Source of the DNA: Epiperipatus broadwayi
Taxonomy: Eukaryota; Onychophora; Udeonychophora; Euonychophora; Peripatidae
Direction: 5' to 3'
Assembly (NCBI GenBank): GCA_028023455.1
Contig: JAQFVV010000182.1
Location: 1,986,001-2,050,000, forward strand
Length of the DNA stretch: 64,000 nt
Shown here: positions 11,600-22,530 of the stretch, one piece after another
Numbering within the stretch: the first letter of the stretch is position 1
Layout of the letters: every line of letters starts with the position of its first letter
Translations under genes and position numbers: made by a program
Notes under the pieces: model-generated
What the model was told of the DNA's origin: nothing
Seen by the model: the letters and a program-made list of their open reading frames with translations, nothing else
Databases searched by the model: none

Positions 11600-14500
11600 T
11601 TTATGAAATGATGAAAAGCAACAGCCACCCAATAAACAGCAAAGTTGTGGGGAGCTCTATCCAATTGCAATGGAGTCCCAGGTTTTTGCAGCTGTGAACG
11701 GGTCAGCAGTGCACATATCTCTATCCCTTTCCTTGTTTAGTATTTGGCAAAATGCTGTGAATATATTATTCAAGGTCTCAGCCTGGAACACCAGCTTACA
11801 TCACAATGCCCAGATGGAAAAGTTAATTATGGCCGAAAGCCGGATCTCAGAGAATATGCCCTTTTCAATTGCTGTCTTGAGGTTCATTTTGATTTCTTGT
11901 CATGTTTTGTTGAAAATGAATTCTTAAATTGTTCAAAGTTGTGCATTCAAAAAGGAAGTGATCAGTAGTCTCTTCCTGTCTTTGACACAATGTGCAATTG
12001 GTCAATATCTTGCCCCCTTTTATAGTGGAGGAAGGCATTTGTTGGGAGGGCATGCAGGTTCGATTTCAACAGGAAGTCCACGATTTTTGGCAGCAACTTC
12101 CAGAACTTGGTCATCCTTATCATTCGAGGGATGTTGATTGAAAGGCAGCTGGGGATCCTCTGTTTTTGATGGTCAAGAAGATCGAACACTTCCCAATACG
12201 CAAGTTTTCTTTGAAATAGGGTTGATGTTGGTTGGATGTTATCAAAGATAAGGTTGATTTGCTGTTGAAAGAGCAAGGCAGTCCTCTGGGGGGTGGCCAA
12301 TCAGTAGGTTGAATGTCCTTTTTCGGAAGTGGGCATTGAGCACGTTCATTTTCCTTGAAGATGTTGTAGAGTACATTATGGGTGTGTTGTAAGTTGAATA
12401 TAGTTAGTGAGTGTAGTGAGAGACCATTTAAAGTTTTAGGCTTTTGGAGGATTCTCAAGCTAATTACGAGTGATCGGCCCGCCCAACACAGTTTTCTATA
12501 GGCAGTTTCTACTTTGTTGTGAATACCTTGGTGGGGATGAACCCTGCCAAATAGTATATTATTTTTGGAAGAATGAGAGCATTTAAAAGGGCTACTTTTC
12601 CAAATAGGGAAAGGTATATTTTTGACAAAGATGTGATTGTGGTTTCAATTTTCTCTAATAATGAGTCCTGTATCTCTTTACACATCACCGTGGGTGTTTT
12701 TGATAGGTGAAATCCCAGAAATTTCTGTGGCACTGCTTCAAATTCACCAGAGATCTTCGGGCCAGTAAGAATTGGCCAAATAGTTGATTTTTTTGGGTTG
12801 ACAAGGAGACCAGATAATTTGACATGGTGATCAAGAAGTTGTTTTAGCCTACCCAGTTCATCATGGGATGAAAGAAACACAACTACATCATCCATATAGG
12901 AGATGTGAGTGATGTTCTCATTAAGTAGCGGAACAGTGATGCCAGAAAACGTGGCCTCGATGTTCAACAGCATTGGATTGATATAGGCAGCAAAGAGAAG
13001 TGCACTTAGAGGAGAACCTTGGGGGATGGAGATGTAGGGTATAAAACCCAGGGCAATGTGACCATCTAGGGATAAGAACACTTCCTGATTGTAAAGAAGG
13101 TTCTCAATCATTTGAATGTATACGGGTGTACATTTAGCTGTTCCAGAACACTGAGAAGAACATCAATTCTCACGGAATTGAATGCTCCAGCTATATCAAG
13201 TTGGACTGCAATGGCAGGACTTCCTTTGTCTCCACACATGATTGACCAGAAGTCTGAACCGGCTGACAGTGTCGGATGTTGAAGTGCCTTTTTTTGAAAA
13301 TTGATAGCGTGAAAGTTGTTTGCTTATGTTATATTGATGCTCTCGATGATCTTTATCAATATAGGAATCATCGAGATAGGATGCAGGTTATTAAGATCTG
13401 GTTGTGCATCACGCTTCTTTAAAAAGGGTACCATGGAGATGGGACATAGGTTTATTAGGCGATGACTTTCAGTGGCGATGAGGTCTACCATTCCATGGAT
13501 TACTGGGATAGTAAAAGCTCTTAGGTGTAAAAGTAGAAATCTGGGAATTCCATGCATGCCAGAATGGACACTTTCTGGGAGCGATTGCAGTTTGTCAAGA
13601 ATATCACCATCTGTGATGTTATGTTCCATAGGGTTGTTAGTAACAAAAACTCTACGGATGTTAGTGACACCAATAGGTTGCAATTTTCTTTTGTAAAAGT
13701 CTCTTATTTTGGAAAACATGGAGAGTCCTATATATTGTTTACTATGTATCTTGATCAATGAGGATGCCTTGTTTTGTTGGTTGGATCCTAGGGTCCATCT
13801 GATGTAGCCTCGAGTTCAGCAGTGTTGATATGCTAAGTAACTGCATGCTCACTTAATTCATGGGTATTCAGTCAGGGATTGTTGGGTAGCTTTGTATTGT
13901 AGTTTAAGGTGAGTAATTTCTTGGATATTTTGCCTTTGTATGGGCAAATGTTTAAGTGTGTTGGCTATCTTGTCCAATTGACTTAGTAATTTAAGGGGAC
14001 CTTTATTATGTTGGGTGCATTTATGAATATGTGATTGTAGAATATTTATGAAATTATTCCATTTATCACATAGTGAAAGTGTGTTTATATTAGCAGAGTT
14101 GAATGATATGTAAATCTCAGAGATGAGTTGTATAGTGGCAGATTCCTTTGTGAGAATCCTCATTGTTCGTGGAATGTTGCCATATGAATGTGTTATCCAC
14201 AATTCTGATAAGGACCTCTAGTGCCATGTGGTCCATAAAGACAACAGGCCACAAGTTAGCTTCAATGAAGGGAGCAAGTGAAGGAGAGAAGTATAAAAGA
14301 TCAATGAGGGACTTAAACCATGATGAATAGAATGAGAAGGCAGACACATCAAAAAGCTGTCTTCCACTTGTAAAGGTGTTGCTCAGTGATTTTAAGTGAC
14401 TCCTTCAAAAGAATCATGTTTGATTAAAGTCCCCCAACGTCAATGCAGGAAAAGGGTTAGTTCTTAAGACCATGTTGATAGTGTGGATGATTCTATAGAT

Positions 14501-14828
14501 TATATCTGATGCTTTGTTCATGTAAACATTTATTATGTTAAGTGTCCATCCATTTACCTGTATAATGTATTATTTTGAAAAAGGTTATTTTAGATTTTTT
14601 ATTAAAAAGAATTGCTACTCCACCAGATGCAGAGGAGGAGAAGAAATAATGGAAGTATCCGAATTTTTGAATTCTCTGCATGATGTTTTGGTCAGATAGT
14701 GTGTGAAGTTTTGTTTCATTGAGGCAAAGAACATCAGGTGTATTATGCTTAAGCCAGAATGATAATGCTTGGATTCTGCCAAGGGAGTTCACACCTCTGA
14801 TGTTAATTGATGTTATGTCAAAAGTCAT
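11600..14828 (-). pseudogene. LINE ORF2 (endonuclease plus reverse transcriptase), frameshifted
   Basis: The N-terminus (14828-14538) has the endonuclease opening SINIRGVNS and the metal-site motif LCLNETKLH. A degraded SDH-type motif (MDHMALEV) follows near 14230. The RT lies in pieces at 13758-13324 and 13111-12509 and includes SPLSALLFAAYI and the catalytic YMDD (about 12885-12899). The C-terminal part (12458-11865) carries CTLCQRQEETTDHFLFEC, a zinc-finger-like motif seen in Tx1/L1-group ORF2 tails, and coding similarity fades at about 11600. Frameshifts and stops make it inactive. The protein nicks target DNA and copies the element RNA from the nick. Confidence 0.85.
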
Positions 14829-17251
14829 AATTGATAGTGAAACCGCTCTCTCATGTAGGAGAGTTTGCCTGATTGGAATGTGATCCAGTTTCTAAGACCA
14901 TACATAATATTCTGTTCCAGCATCAAATTGGTGGTGTGACGGTAAGGTTCAGATTGTATTAGGTTCTTAGATAAGTTGAGGTCTGGTGGAATAGGTTCAG
15001 GAATAGGCCACAATGATGGAGATAAGTCTATGAGTAAGTGTTCATTATCATTTTCATGTTGACGTGAGGCCACTTTATTTTGAGACAAAGGGTCAACCAG
15101 TTGTTGTATGTTGTTATCTTGGTCTATTGTTTTTGTTTCATTTGTGAGGTTATATGAACTTGTGATTTTTGGAGAAATGGTCTCTTCATTTTTTTTCACA
15201 AGGTCTATTTGGTGGGGGAATATTAGTCTTTGTTGCATCTCAAAGATTGTCAAATTTATTGCTGATTGTTCAGAGCTATTGTTTTTTTTATGTTTTCTTT
15301 TATGTGGAATTCTGTTGTTGGCCATTGTAGTGTCGCTTTGTTCAGCATCGGTGTCCAGGTCTGTTTGGCTGATTGTTGCTGTATCTGATGATGATCGCAA
15401 TTGTCATTGGTATGTAGCTGTTCAGGAGTGAGTTGAAATTGTTCTGTTTCCAAGGAAGTTTTATCATTAGGAATTTTTGATGATGATCTAGTGTGATCCG
15501 TGGTATTGCTAGTGATATACTGTTGCTTGAGACTTGGGTATGTATTTTTTAGATGTTGATTTTCTTGATCACTATTGCATTTGTGGAATTTGTACCGAAT
15601 CTCTCCACAAATTATGCATTTTCTCTCTTGACAATCTTTTTTTAGATGGCCTCTCTGCCTGCAATGGAAGCATTGAGATGGAAGGCCATGAAAGATGATG
15701 TTGAGTGGAGATTCACCATGTTGAATTAGAGATGGGACTGATTGAGATGGAATTCCTTTTTTAAGAACTAGCTGAAATTGTGCGATGTTGATGTATACTG
15801 TGGGATCATCATTGTCTGCTACTAGGTATTGAAATTTGGTAATGGTGCCATAGTCTTTGAAGTGGCGTTGAAGGTCTGCCTTTTCAAAGTCCATGGTACA
15901 TTTTTGAATTCGCCCTATTAAAACAACTGGATGGTTGAGGTCAATGTAGACAAAAAATTTGTTGTTTAGGAGTTTATGACTATTTCTAAAGGCAGCTTTA
16001 ACTTGTTGGTTTGTGAACTGGATGATAAGATATCTTTCATTTGGATGAAAGAGGATCTTATAGATCAATTTCCACCAGCCATGTGCTTTACATAGTTCAT
16101 ATAGTGATGATGTAGGGAATGTGTACAGATTTAAACAGTTATCTGTAGTGGAAAGTATAAGAGAACATTCATTATAATAGTTGAGTAGAGATTTGTGGAG
16201 TGGCAATGGGATGGTTTGGTTAAAATATTCATTTATTATTTCATGGTTTTGAATATCACAAGTAGGATTATCTATAGATGTTGTTTGAGGATTAGAGTAG
16301 TTTGTTGTAGACTGTTCTGTTTCTATTTCTTGTAAAAGTCGAATTACTTCCATGTATTTATCAGGTTGTGATGTTTGATGGTGTGTATTTATCATTATGT
16401 TAGCTCTGACCTTGTTTGCATATGTCATTTCATTCATCATTGGGCTTGTGGTTTTATTATGCTTAGAGTTGTGAGGTAGTTGGGTTGAATCCCTGTGTAC
16501 AAGGCCTGTGATATGGAATTTTTCAAGCTCTGGGTGACTTAGTGAAGATTGTTTTGGAATGGGAGAGTGCATATCATTATGGTTTATGGTCGATTTCTGA
16601 TTTGGTTTAATCATTGTAGTTTTGGTATTTTTATTTTCATTTAAATGTTTTGGAGATTTTATGAGATTTAGATTTGTGTTATTATATAAATTATTGTTGT
16701 TAATTTGTGTTCTCAGTTCTGGATTATTTAGTGGAGATAGTTTTAGTTTTTGATGGTGTTTGTAAAGTTTTGGTATTCTCTAAGTGATTCATTTTATTGT
16801 TTGAGGCTGTAATTGGGGGATCATCAGTTTTCCCCTGTTGCAAAGTTTTCCCGTTGTTTTGTGCGTTTATGAGAGGAATTGTACTTTTTTTAACAGTATG
16901 ATTGTTTAGAACATTTTCCACGCTATTTTTAGATTTATTAGAGGCTGCAATCTTTGCATTTACAATTTGGAAATCACTAGATAATTTCGAATTATTTTCC
17001 CCTTTCATGTGGCAGTGTTTCGATTTTAGCATAGGTTTTATTATCGGGTTGTTAGTAGTCGAAGAAGAAAGAAATTGATTTTGATTATTTGAAATGCTTT
17101 CTACCATTGTAGATTTATTCTTAGGTTCTTTGGAGGGTTTATTGTTGTAATCCAAACTTTGGGAGTCATCAGAGGTTTTTAAGTTAGTATATATATATAT
17201 TTTTCCATTAGAGAGTTTAGGCCTTAGTATAGGCTTTATTATAGAGTCCAC
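14825..17251 (-). pseudogene. LINE ORF1 (gag-like, CCHC zinc knuckles), frameshifted
   Basis: Three open stretches make up this gene. 17251-16724 (175 aa) is Lys/Ser/Asn-rich with no known domain. 16614-15256 carries an RNA-binding-like region and then the knuckle CFHCRQRGHLKKDC and a second, C-x2-C-x7-H-x-C-like motif. 15400-14825 is in another frame with a basic KRKHKK patch and ends at the ORF2 start. The frames do not match, so at least two frameshifts (near 16.65 kb and 15.4 kb) break it. The role would be binding the element RNA in a ribonucleoprotein. Its stop overlaps the ORF2 start codon as ATGA at 14828-14825. Confidence 0.8.
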
Positions 17252-17799
17252 TTTAGCGGTTAATTGTAATTAATAAACGTTATTTAATTTAATGTTTCAA
17301 AACTACTTTAAAGTAGTAAATCACGCTAAATAATTGCATAGAATAATAAAGATTGTACTCACAGATATAGTTTTGTAATTTTCTCTCAAATTTTTCCCTT
17401 TTTAGTGCAAATATATTCACATCAGGTGAGAGATGATACAGGAGATCTGCATTCAGAGGCCGCCATTAAACCGGATATATATTATTTGTTTTAATAAAGT
17501 TATTTTAGAAATAAGCAACAATTATATTGTTTACAGAATTATTGGATCTCACTTATACATATGTATACTGTTGCAAGGGAAATAGATTGCAGCACTTTCA
17601 TTTAATCTTTAAATTGTTTTACTATATAAATAATAAACTTTCATTCACTAGTATTATAAACATACTGATTGTCTATTTCATTATATATATATATATATAT
17701 ATATATCCACAGATGGCGTCCTACCAAAAACACCTATCAAGCGTATTTTTGTTTACATAAACGTCAGAGTAGTTAGTATTCACTATCTCTAACTATAAT

Positions 17800-17853
17800 T
17801 CCACTTTCAGATCATGATTTCAAGCTATTTGCTATCGTCAGTGAAAGACAGGA
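17800..17853 (-). ncRNA. hammerhead ribozyme motif, array 1 unit 1
   Basis: In RNA sense the order is UCC, UGU, CUUUCA (stem I, first strand), CUGACGA (core), UAGCAAAUAGCUU (AGC/GCU stem II), GAAA, AUC-AU-GAU stem III sharing the last A, cleavage-site C, UGAAAG (stem I, second strand), U, GGA. All core bases are present. The stem II closing pair next to the core is U-U instead of the usual G-C, so activity is uncertain. Confidence 0.8.
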
Positions 17854-18212
17854 ATAAAGAAACTAGATCTAAATACAAACTCTGAGCGTTTATGAAACAA
17901 TTTCTATTCAGCTTGTAAGCGTGGAATTTTTAGACACGTAATGTCTCTCAAACTCAGCATAGCAAACCAGATAGGCTATATGGGTCTGATCTCAGTTCAG
18001 CATCACCACATAGTAGAAGCCTCTGCAATCTATATCATTGCAAGAAGGACCTCAAAGGTACATTTATGATAAACAAAAATGCAAGTTAAAAAACTTGCTA
18101 ACGCCTTATGTTTGTGTCCACAGATGGCGTCCTACCAAAAACACCTATCAGGCGTATTTTCGATCTTACATAAACGTCAGAGTAGTTAGTATTCACTATC
18201 TCTAACTATAAT

Positions 18213-18266
18213 TCCACTTTCAGATCATGATTTCAAGCTATTTGCTATCGTCAGTGAAAGACAGGA
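18213..18266 (-). ncRNA. hammerhead ribozyme motif, array 1 unit 2
   Basis: Same 54-nt sequence and fold as unit 1, placed 413 bp away in direct orientation. A transcript across both sites could release a unit of about 413 nt. Confidence 0.8.
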
Positions 18267-18294
18267 ATAAAGAAACTAGATCTAAATACAAACT

Positions 18295-18315
18295 AGATCG
18301 GAAGAGCACACGTCT
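18295..18315 (+). other. embedded Illumina TruSeq adapter (assembly artefact)
   Basis: AGATCGGAAGAGCACACGTC followed by T replaces the CTCTGAGCGTTTAT-type sequence found at this place in the other units. The next bases GAA are shared by adapter and repeat. It is not biological. Confidence 0.95.
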
Positions 18316-18540
18316 GAAACAATTTCTATTCAGCTTGCAAGCGTGAATTTTTTAGACACGTAATGTCTTCAAACTAGCATAGCAAACCAGATAGCTATAT
18401 GGGTCTGATCTCAGTTCAGCATCACCACATAGTAGAAGCCTCTGCAATCTATATCATTGCAAGAAAGACCTCAAAGGGGTACATTGTATGATAAACAAAA
18501 TTGTAAGTTAAAAAAAACTTGCTAACGCTTGTATTTATAG

Positions 18541-18846
18541 TTCACAGATGTACAGCCCTACCAAAAACACCTATCATGTATTTTCGTTTACATAAATGTC
18601 AGAGTAGTTAGTATTCACTATCTCTAACTATAATTCCACTTTCAGATCATGATTTCAAGCTATTTGCTATCGTCAGTATTTAGATCTAGTTTCTTTATTC
18701 TGTCTTTCACTGACGATAGCAAATAGCTTGAAATCATGATCTGAAAGTGGAATTATAGTTAGAGATAGTGAATACTAACTACTCTGACGTTTATGTAAAC
18801 GAAAATACGCTGATAGGTGTTTTGGTAGGACGCCATCTGTGGACAT
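18541..18846. repeat. head-to-head palindrome of two repeat units
   Basis: Arms of about 135 bp (18541-18677 and 18709-18846) are near-perfect inverted copies around a 31-bp spacer. The left arm stops inside the hammerhead after its CAGT (reverse of ACTG), so this copy lacks the first strand of stem I. The right arm continues as a reversed unit. Confidence 0.85.
18698..18751 (+). ncRNA. hammerhead ribozyme motif, array 1 reversed unit
   Basis: It has the same core, stems and GAAA as the other copies, on the plus strand. One C is missing in the outer stem I (TTCTGTC against TCCTGTC), so the outer UCC/GGA pairing is weakened. Confidence 0.75.
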
Positions 18847-19261
18847 AAAAACAAGCGTTAGCAAGTTTTTTTAACTTGCATTTTTGTTTATCATAAATGT
18901 ACCTTGAGGTCTTTCTTGCAATGATATAGATTGCAGAGGCTTCTACTATGTGGTGATGTTGAACTGAGATCAGACCCATATAGCTATCTGGTTTGCTATG
19001 CTGAGTTTGAAGACATTACGTGTCTCAAAAATTCACGCTTGCAAGCTGAATAGGAAATTGTTTCAGTAAACGCTCAGGTTTATACTGGATTTCTTAACCA
19101 TGTGGGGTGATTTACTGCTTAATATTTGTATATTCATTTCAGTATAGTGTTATGCACTGGGATTATATACATATGTCAACAGATGGCATTCTACCCAAAA
19201 CACCGTCAAGCATTTGTTTACATAAACATCAGAGCATGCATTCACTATCTCTAACTTTAAT

Positions 19262-19315
19262 TCCACTTTCAGATCATGATTTCAAGCTATTTGCTATCGT
19301 CAGTGAAAGACAGGA
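19262..19315 (-). ncRNA. hammerhead ribozyme motif
   Basis: Intact 54-nt copy in a forward unit. The flanking unit sequence is slightly diverged (TAAAATTCC next to the motif). Confidence 0.8.
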
Positions 19316-19486
19316 ATTTTAGAAACTAGATCTAAACACAAACCCTGAGCATTTATGAAACAGTTTCTATTCAGCTTGCAAGCGTGAATCTTTTAGACAC
19401 GTAATGTCTTCAAACTCAGCATAGCAAGCCAGATAGCTACATTGGTCTGATGCTCAGAGTTTGTGTTTAGATCTAGTTTCTAAAAT

Positions 19487-19540
19487 TCCTGTCTTTCACT
19501 GACGATAGCAAATAGCTTGAAATCATGATCTGAAAGTGGA
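19487..19540 (+). ncRNA. hammerhead ribozyme motif
   Basis: Intact copy in a reversed unit: TCC, TGT, CTTTCA, CTGACGA, stem II, GAAA, TCATGAT, C, TGAAAG, T, GGA. Confidence 0.8.
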
Positions 19541-19885
19541 ATTAAAGTTAGAGATAGTGAATGCATGCTCTGACATTTATGTAAACAAACGCTTGACGGT
19601 GTTTTTGTAGAACGCCATCTGTTGACATAAATATAAGCGTTAACAAGTTTTTAACTTGTTTTTTGTTTTTCATAAATGTACCTTTAAGATCTTTCTAGCA
19701 ATGATATATATTAGCAGAGGCTTCTACTATGTGGTGATGCTGAACTGAGATCAGACCCATGTAGCTATCTGGCTTGCTATGCTGAGTTTGAAGACATTAC
19801 ATGTCTAAAAGATTCACGCTTGCAAGCTGAATAGAAACTGTTTCATAAATGCTCAGAGTTTGTGTTTAGATCTAGTTTCTAAAAT

Positions 19886-19939
19886 TCCTGTCTTTCACTG
19901 ACGATAGCAAATAGCTTGAAATCATGATCTGAAAGTGGA
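19886..19939 (+). ncRNA. hammerhead ribozyme motif
   Basis: Intact copy 399 bp from the previous one in the same direction, so the two delimit one complete unit. Confidence 0.8.
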
Positions 19940-20209
19940 ATTAAAGTTAGAGATAGTGAATGCATGCTCTGACGTTTATGTAAATAAATGCTTGGTGTTG
20001 TTTTTGGTAGAACGTCATCTGTTGACATAAATACAAGCATTAGCAAGTTTTTAATTTGTTTTTTGTTTTAAATATATATGTAATTGACATTTTTATTATA
20101 TTTTGTTTAAAGTTTATAAATTTTGTTTTTATATTAACATGACCAGAAAATCATATAGATTGATCGATGAAATGCAGTTTACCACAATCAAAAAATATCA
20201 GTAATTGTT

Positions 20210-20211
<2 letters not shown>

Positions 20212-20276
<65 letters not shown>
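20212..20276. repeat. (TA)n microsatellite
   Basis: Uninterrupted TA dinucleotides between the hammerhead array and the Penelope-like fragment. Confidence 0.95.
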
Positions 20277-20280
<4 letters not shown>

Positions 20281-20447
20281 TTCAAAACAATACAATAATT
20301 AATACAGTAAAACAATATTTTAAAAAAACAAATATATACCAATTTAATAGAAGTACTTTCAACTATCTATGTAGTCGTTGTCAACTAGATTCAAATTGTA
20401 TTAGAAAAAACCGTTACAAATGTAAACAAAAAGTAATACGTCATATA

Positions 20448-21452
20448 TCAATTTTCCCACAATTCATTAATTTTTATATTGGCGGCCTGTCTGTTTATCA
20501 ACTGTTGCTTTTCACTTTTTATTAACATAGCTTCTTTAATTTTGCGTTTATTATTATTTCTTTCAATACACAAAATCTTAACTTTATTAAAATCAAAACC
20601 ATAATTACATGTTACATTATGATCAAAAAATACTGATGGTGATACATCATCATTTCTAACATTCTCTTGTCTTGATTTTTGCACTCGTTTATATAACAAC
20701 AAATGCTCCTTTGATCTTTTCTCCAATGTACATCGAGATTCCCCAATATATGCCTTTCCACAAACACATAGCCATTTATATATTGCACAACTTTGATTTA
20801 AAATACTACACCTATTTTTTGAATTATTTATTAATCTATTTAAATTAGGAGTAGTATAAAATGCAACTTGACATATATTTTTATATATCTGTTTTATAAA
20901 TTTCACTTGTTCATTACAAATAAATGGTATTGATATCCAAGTATATTTTATCTTATCAATATCTATAGCATCTAAAATATTTCTATTATTATTAAACTTA
21001 GTAACAATATTATAAATTAATTTATGATCATATCCAACATTTAACAAATCCATAATAAATACATTTATGTTACTTATTTTATCAGAACTATATTTACATA
21101 ATTTCTTAGATCCTAAATAAAAATGATTTTAAACTGGATAATTTATGTGCTATTGGCACATTTGAATACCAAGGAATATATCCTCTTTTTTCAATATCTT
21201 TTATTACCATACAATAATCTAATTTATTTTTATTATGGGTAACTTTAATATCTAAATACTGAATTGACATTTTGTCTTCAAAAGATTTACTCCATTTTAA
21301 ACCTTCTAAACTATTTAATTCATTGAATAATACATTTATAATATCTAAACTTCCACAAACAAAAACATCATCAACATACCTGTAATAAATTTTAATAGCT
21401 TGGCAAAATATATTATTATTAAGAATTATATCTTCATATCTTGATACTACAA

Positions 21453-21454
<2 letters not shown>
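20448..21454 (-). pseudogene. Penelope-like element: RT C-terminus and GIY-YIG endonuclease, 5'-truncated
   Basis: On the minus strand the stretch before 21130 encodes RT motif C (YRYVDDVFVCGS, about 21388-21354) and the following conserved region (SIQYLDIKVTH). The frame changes by one base at a T-run near 21125-21131. It then runs open to a stop at 20448 through a GIY-YIG-type domain with YKWLCVCGKAYIGES and a downstream R...KEH. RT plus C-terminal GIY-YIG endonuclease is specific to Penelope-like elements. The N-terminal part with the first catalytic Asp is missing; the copy stops at a (TA)n tract (21455-21542). It is inactive. Downstream lies the hammerhead repeat array, and hammerheads are known from the terminal repeats of these elements, so a link is plausible but unproven. 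Confidence 0.88.

Positions 21455-21542
<88 letters not shown>
21455..21542. repeat. (TA)n microsatellite
   Basis: Pure TA run that truncates the Penelope-like coding region. Confidence 0.95.
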
Positions 21543-21545
<3 letters not shown>

Positions 21546-22023
21546 AATAATATAATCTTTTTTCTTAAATAGTTAAATAGAAATATTTACATAACTTGTT
21601 AATTTCTTCCCAATTTGTATATTACTTTGATTTATATTTTAAAAGAGAATGAATAAGTATAGACATGTCCCAATTATATTGTAATATTAAGATTTTACTA
21701 AAAGTTTAAATATTAAAATTTCAAAAATGTAAAATCTTAATGGCAATTCTCTATGAGATAGTCCTTGTATATGTTTATCATGATATTAATGATAATTTAT
21801 ATAATTATTTATATATTAAGACTGATTTTATTAAAATAAATTGATAATGTATTGTGCACCTATAATACTAGGAAAGTCCTGAAGTTGGCTTTGACTCACT
21901 TTATGTTAAAAAATAAACTGTATGGAATTTATATAAATTTTATTACAATCAAACAGTGTTTATTTATGTGTATGTGTCTTTCTTTTTTTAAAGTAAAGAA
22001 TCTATGTGCTATATAACATCATG

Positions 22024-22025
<2 letters not shown>
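21543..22025. other. non-coding AT-rich DNA
   Basis: No open frame or recognisable repeat. Confidence 0.5.

Positions 22026-22092
<67 letters not shown>
22026..22092. repeat. (TA)n microsatellite
   Basis: Pure AT/TA dinucleotide run. Confidence 0.95.
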
Positions 22093-22095
<3 letters not shown>

Positions 22096-22530
22096 AATGG
22101 AATGTACTTGCTGCATTCCATTTAAATTGAAGAAAGAGGCCCCAAACATTGGGAAAGCCAAATATAATGGAATGTATCTTTATATGATCTCAAATGAAAA
22201 TAAACATATGAACTTTTGCAACAATAATCATTAGTTAACCAAGCCCCTAACTTTGAGACACCAAATGTAATGAATAATTAAACGAACATATTATGCTGAC
22301 CACGTTGTGGCGTCCAAATGTAATGGAACATACTTTTACTCCATTATACCAATCATCAGTTAACTGGGACCAACAGTTTGTGGTGCCAAATATAATGGAC
22401 AATATATCATATAAACATATTATACCTCAAATGTAATGGAACATCAATATATGAGAAGAAAATAATGCTTCAAACATTGGATGATAAACGTAATGGAATA
22501 TATATAATCTAAATGAATCCAATTGTTGAG
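22093..22530. repeat. degenerate interspersed motif array (CCAAATGTAATGGAA)
   Basis: The motif CCAAATGTAATGGAA, with variants such as CAAATATAATGGA, recurs at about 22093, 22158, 22261, 22313, 22386, 22427 and 22483, mostly 45-100 bp apart. Some copies share flanks such as ACATATTAT and ATCATTAGTTAAC. It may be a decayed minisatellite. No family is recognised. Confidence 0.6.

Larger units (their letters stand above)
11540..17477 (-). mobile_element. Tx1/L1-like non-LTR retrotransposon, copy 1, nearly full length
   Basis: On the minus strand the order is 5' UTR (about 17477-17260), ORF1 with CCHC knuckles, then ORF2 with an APE-type endonuclease, RT with YMDD, and a C-terminal C-x2-C...H...C motif. 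This order is that of L1/Tx1-group LINEs. The coding parts are broken by several frameshifts, but only moderately. The 5' end is taken near GCGGCCTCTGAATGCAG (reverse strand), just before a different repeat begins at 17517. The 3' end near 11540 is approximate. The Tx1 assignment rests on motif style and is tentative. Confidence 0.8.
17517..20060. repeat. hammerhead-bearing ~400-bp repeat array (retrozyme-like), direct and inverted units
   Basis: Units of about 400-413 bp share a GATGGCGTCCTACCAAAAAC start, TTTACATAAACGTCAGAG, and a 54-nt segment that fits a hammerhead ribozyme. Units at about 17707, 18120 and 18541 run in one direction. The order flips at 18678-18708, runs reversed to about 19090, then forward about 19165-19450, then reversed twice to about 20060. 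The first unit is preceded by 190 bp and a 25-nt TA tract that recur unchanged at 63176. No protein is encoded. Tandem units each with one hammerhead are the hallmark of animal retrozymes, which are known to be copied by Penelope-type machinery; that identity is inferred here. An adapter artefact lies inside (18295-18315). Confidence 0.8.

Noticed and set aside
17527-17760. 77-aa open frame identical to the one at 63185-63418
   Set aside because: Identity comes from the repeat copies; it runs through a TA tract and has no protein features.
20151-20342. Open frames of Tyr-Ile repeats (also at 22004, 25723, 39411)
   Set aside because: They are translations of TA microsatellites and not genes.
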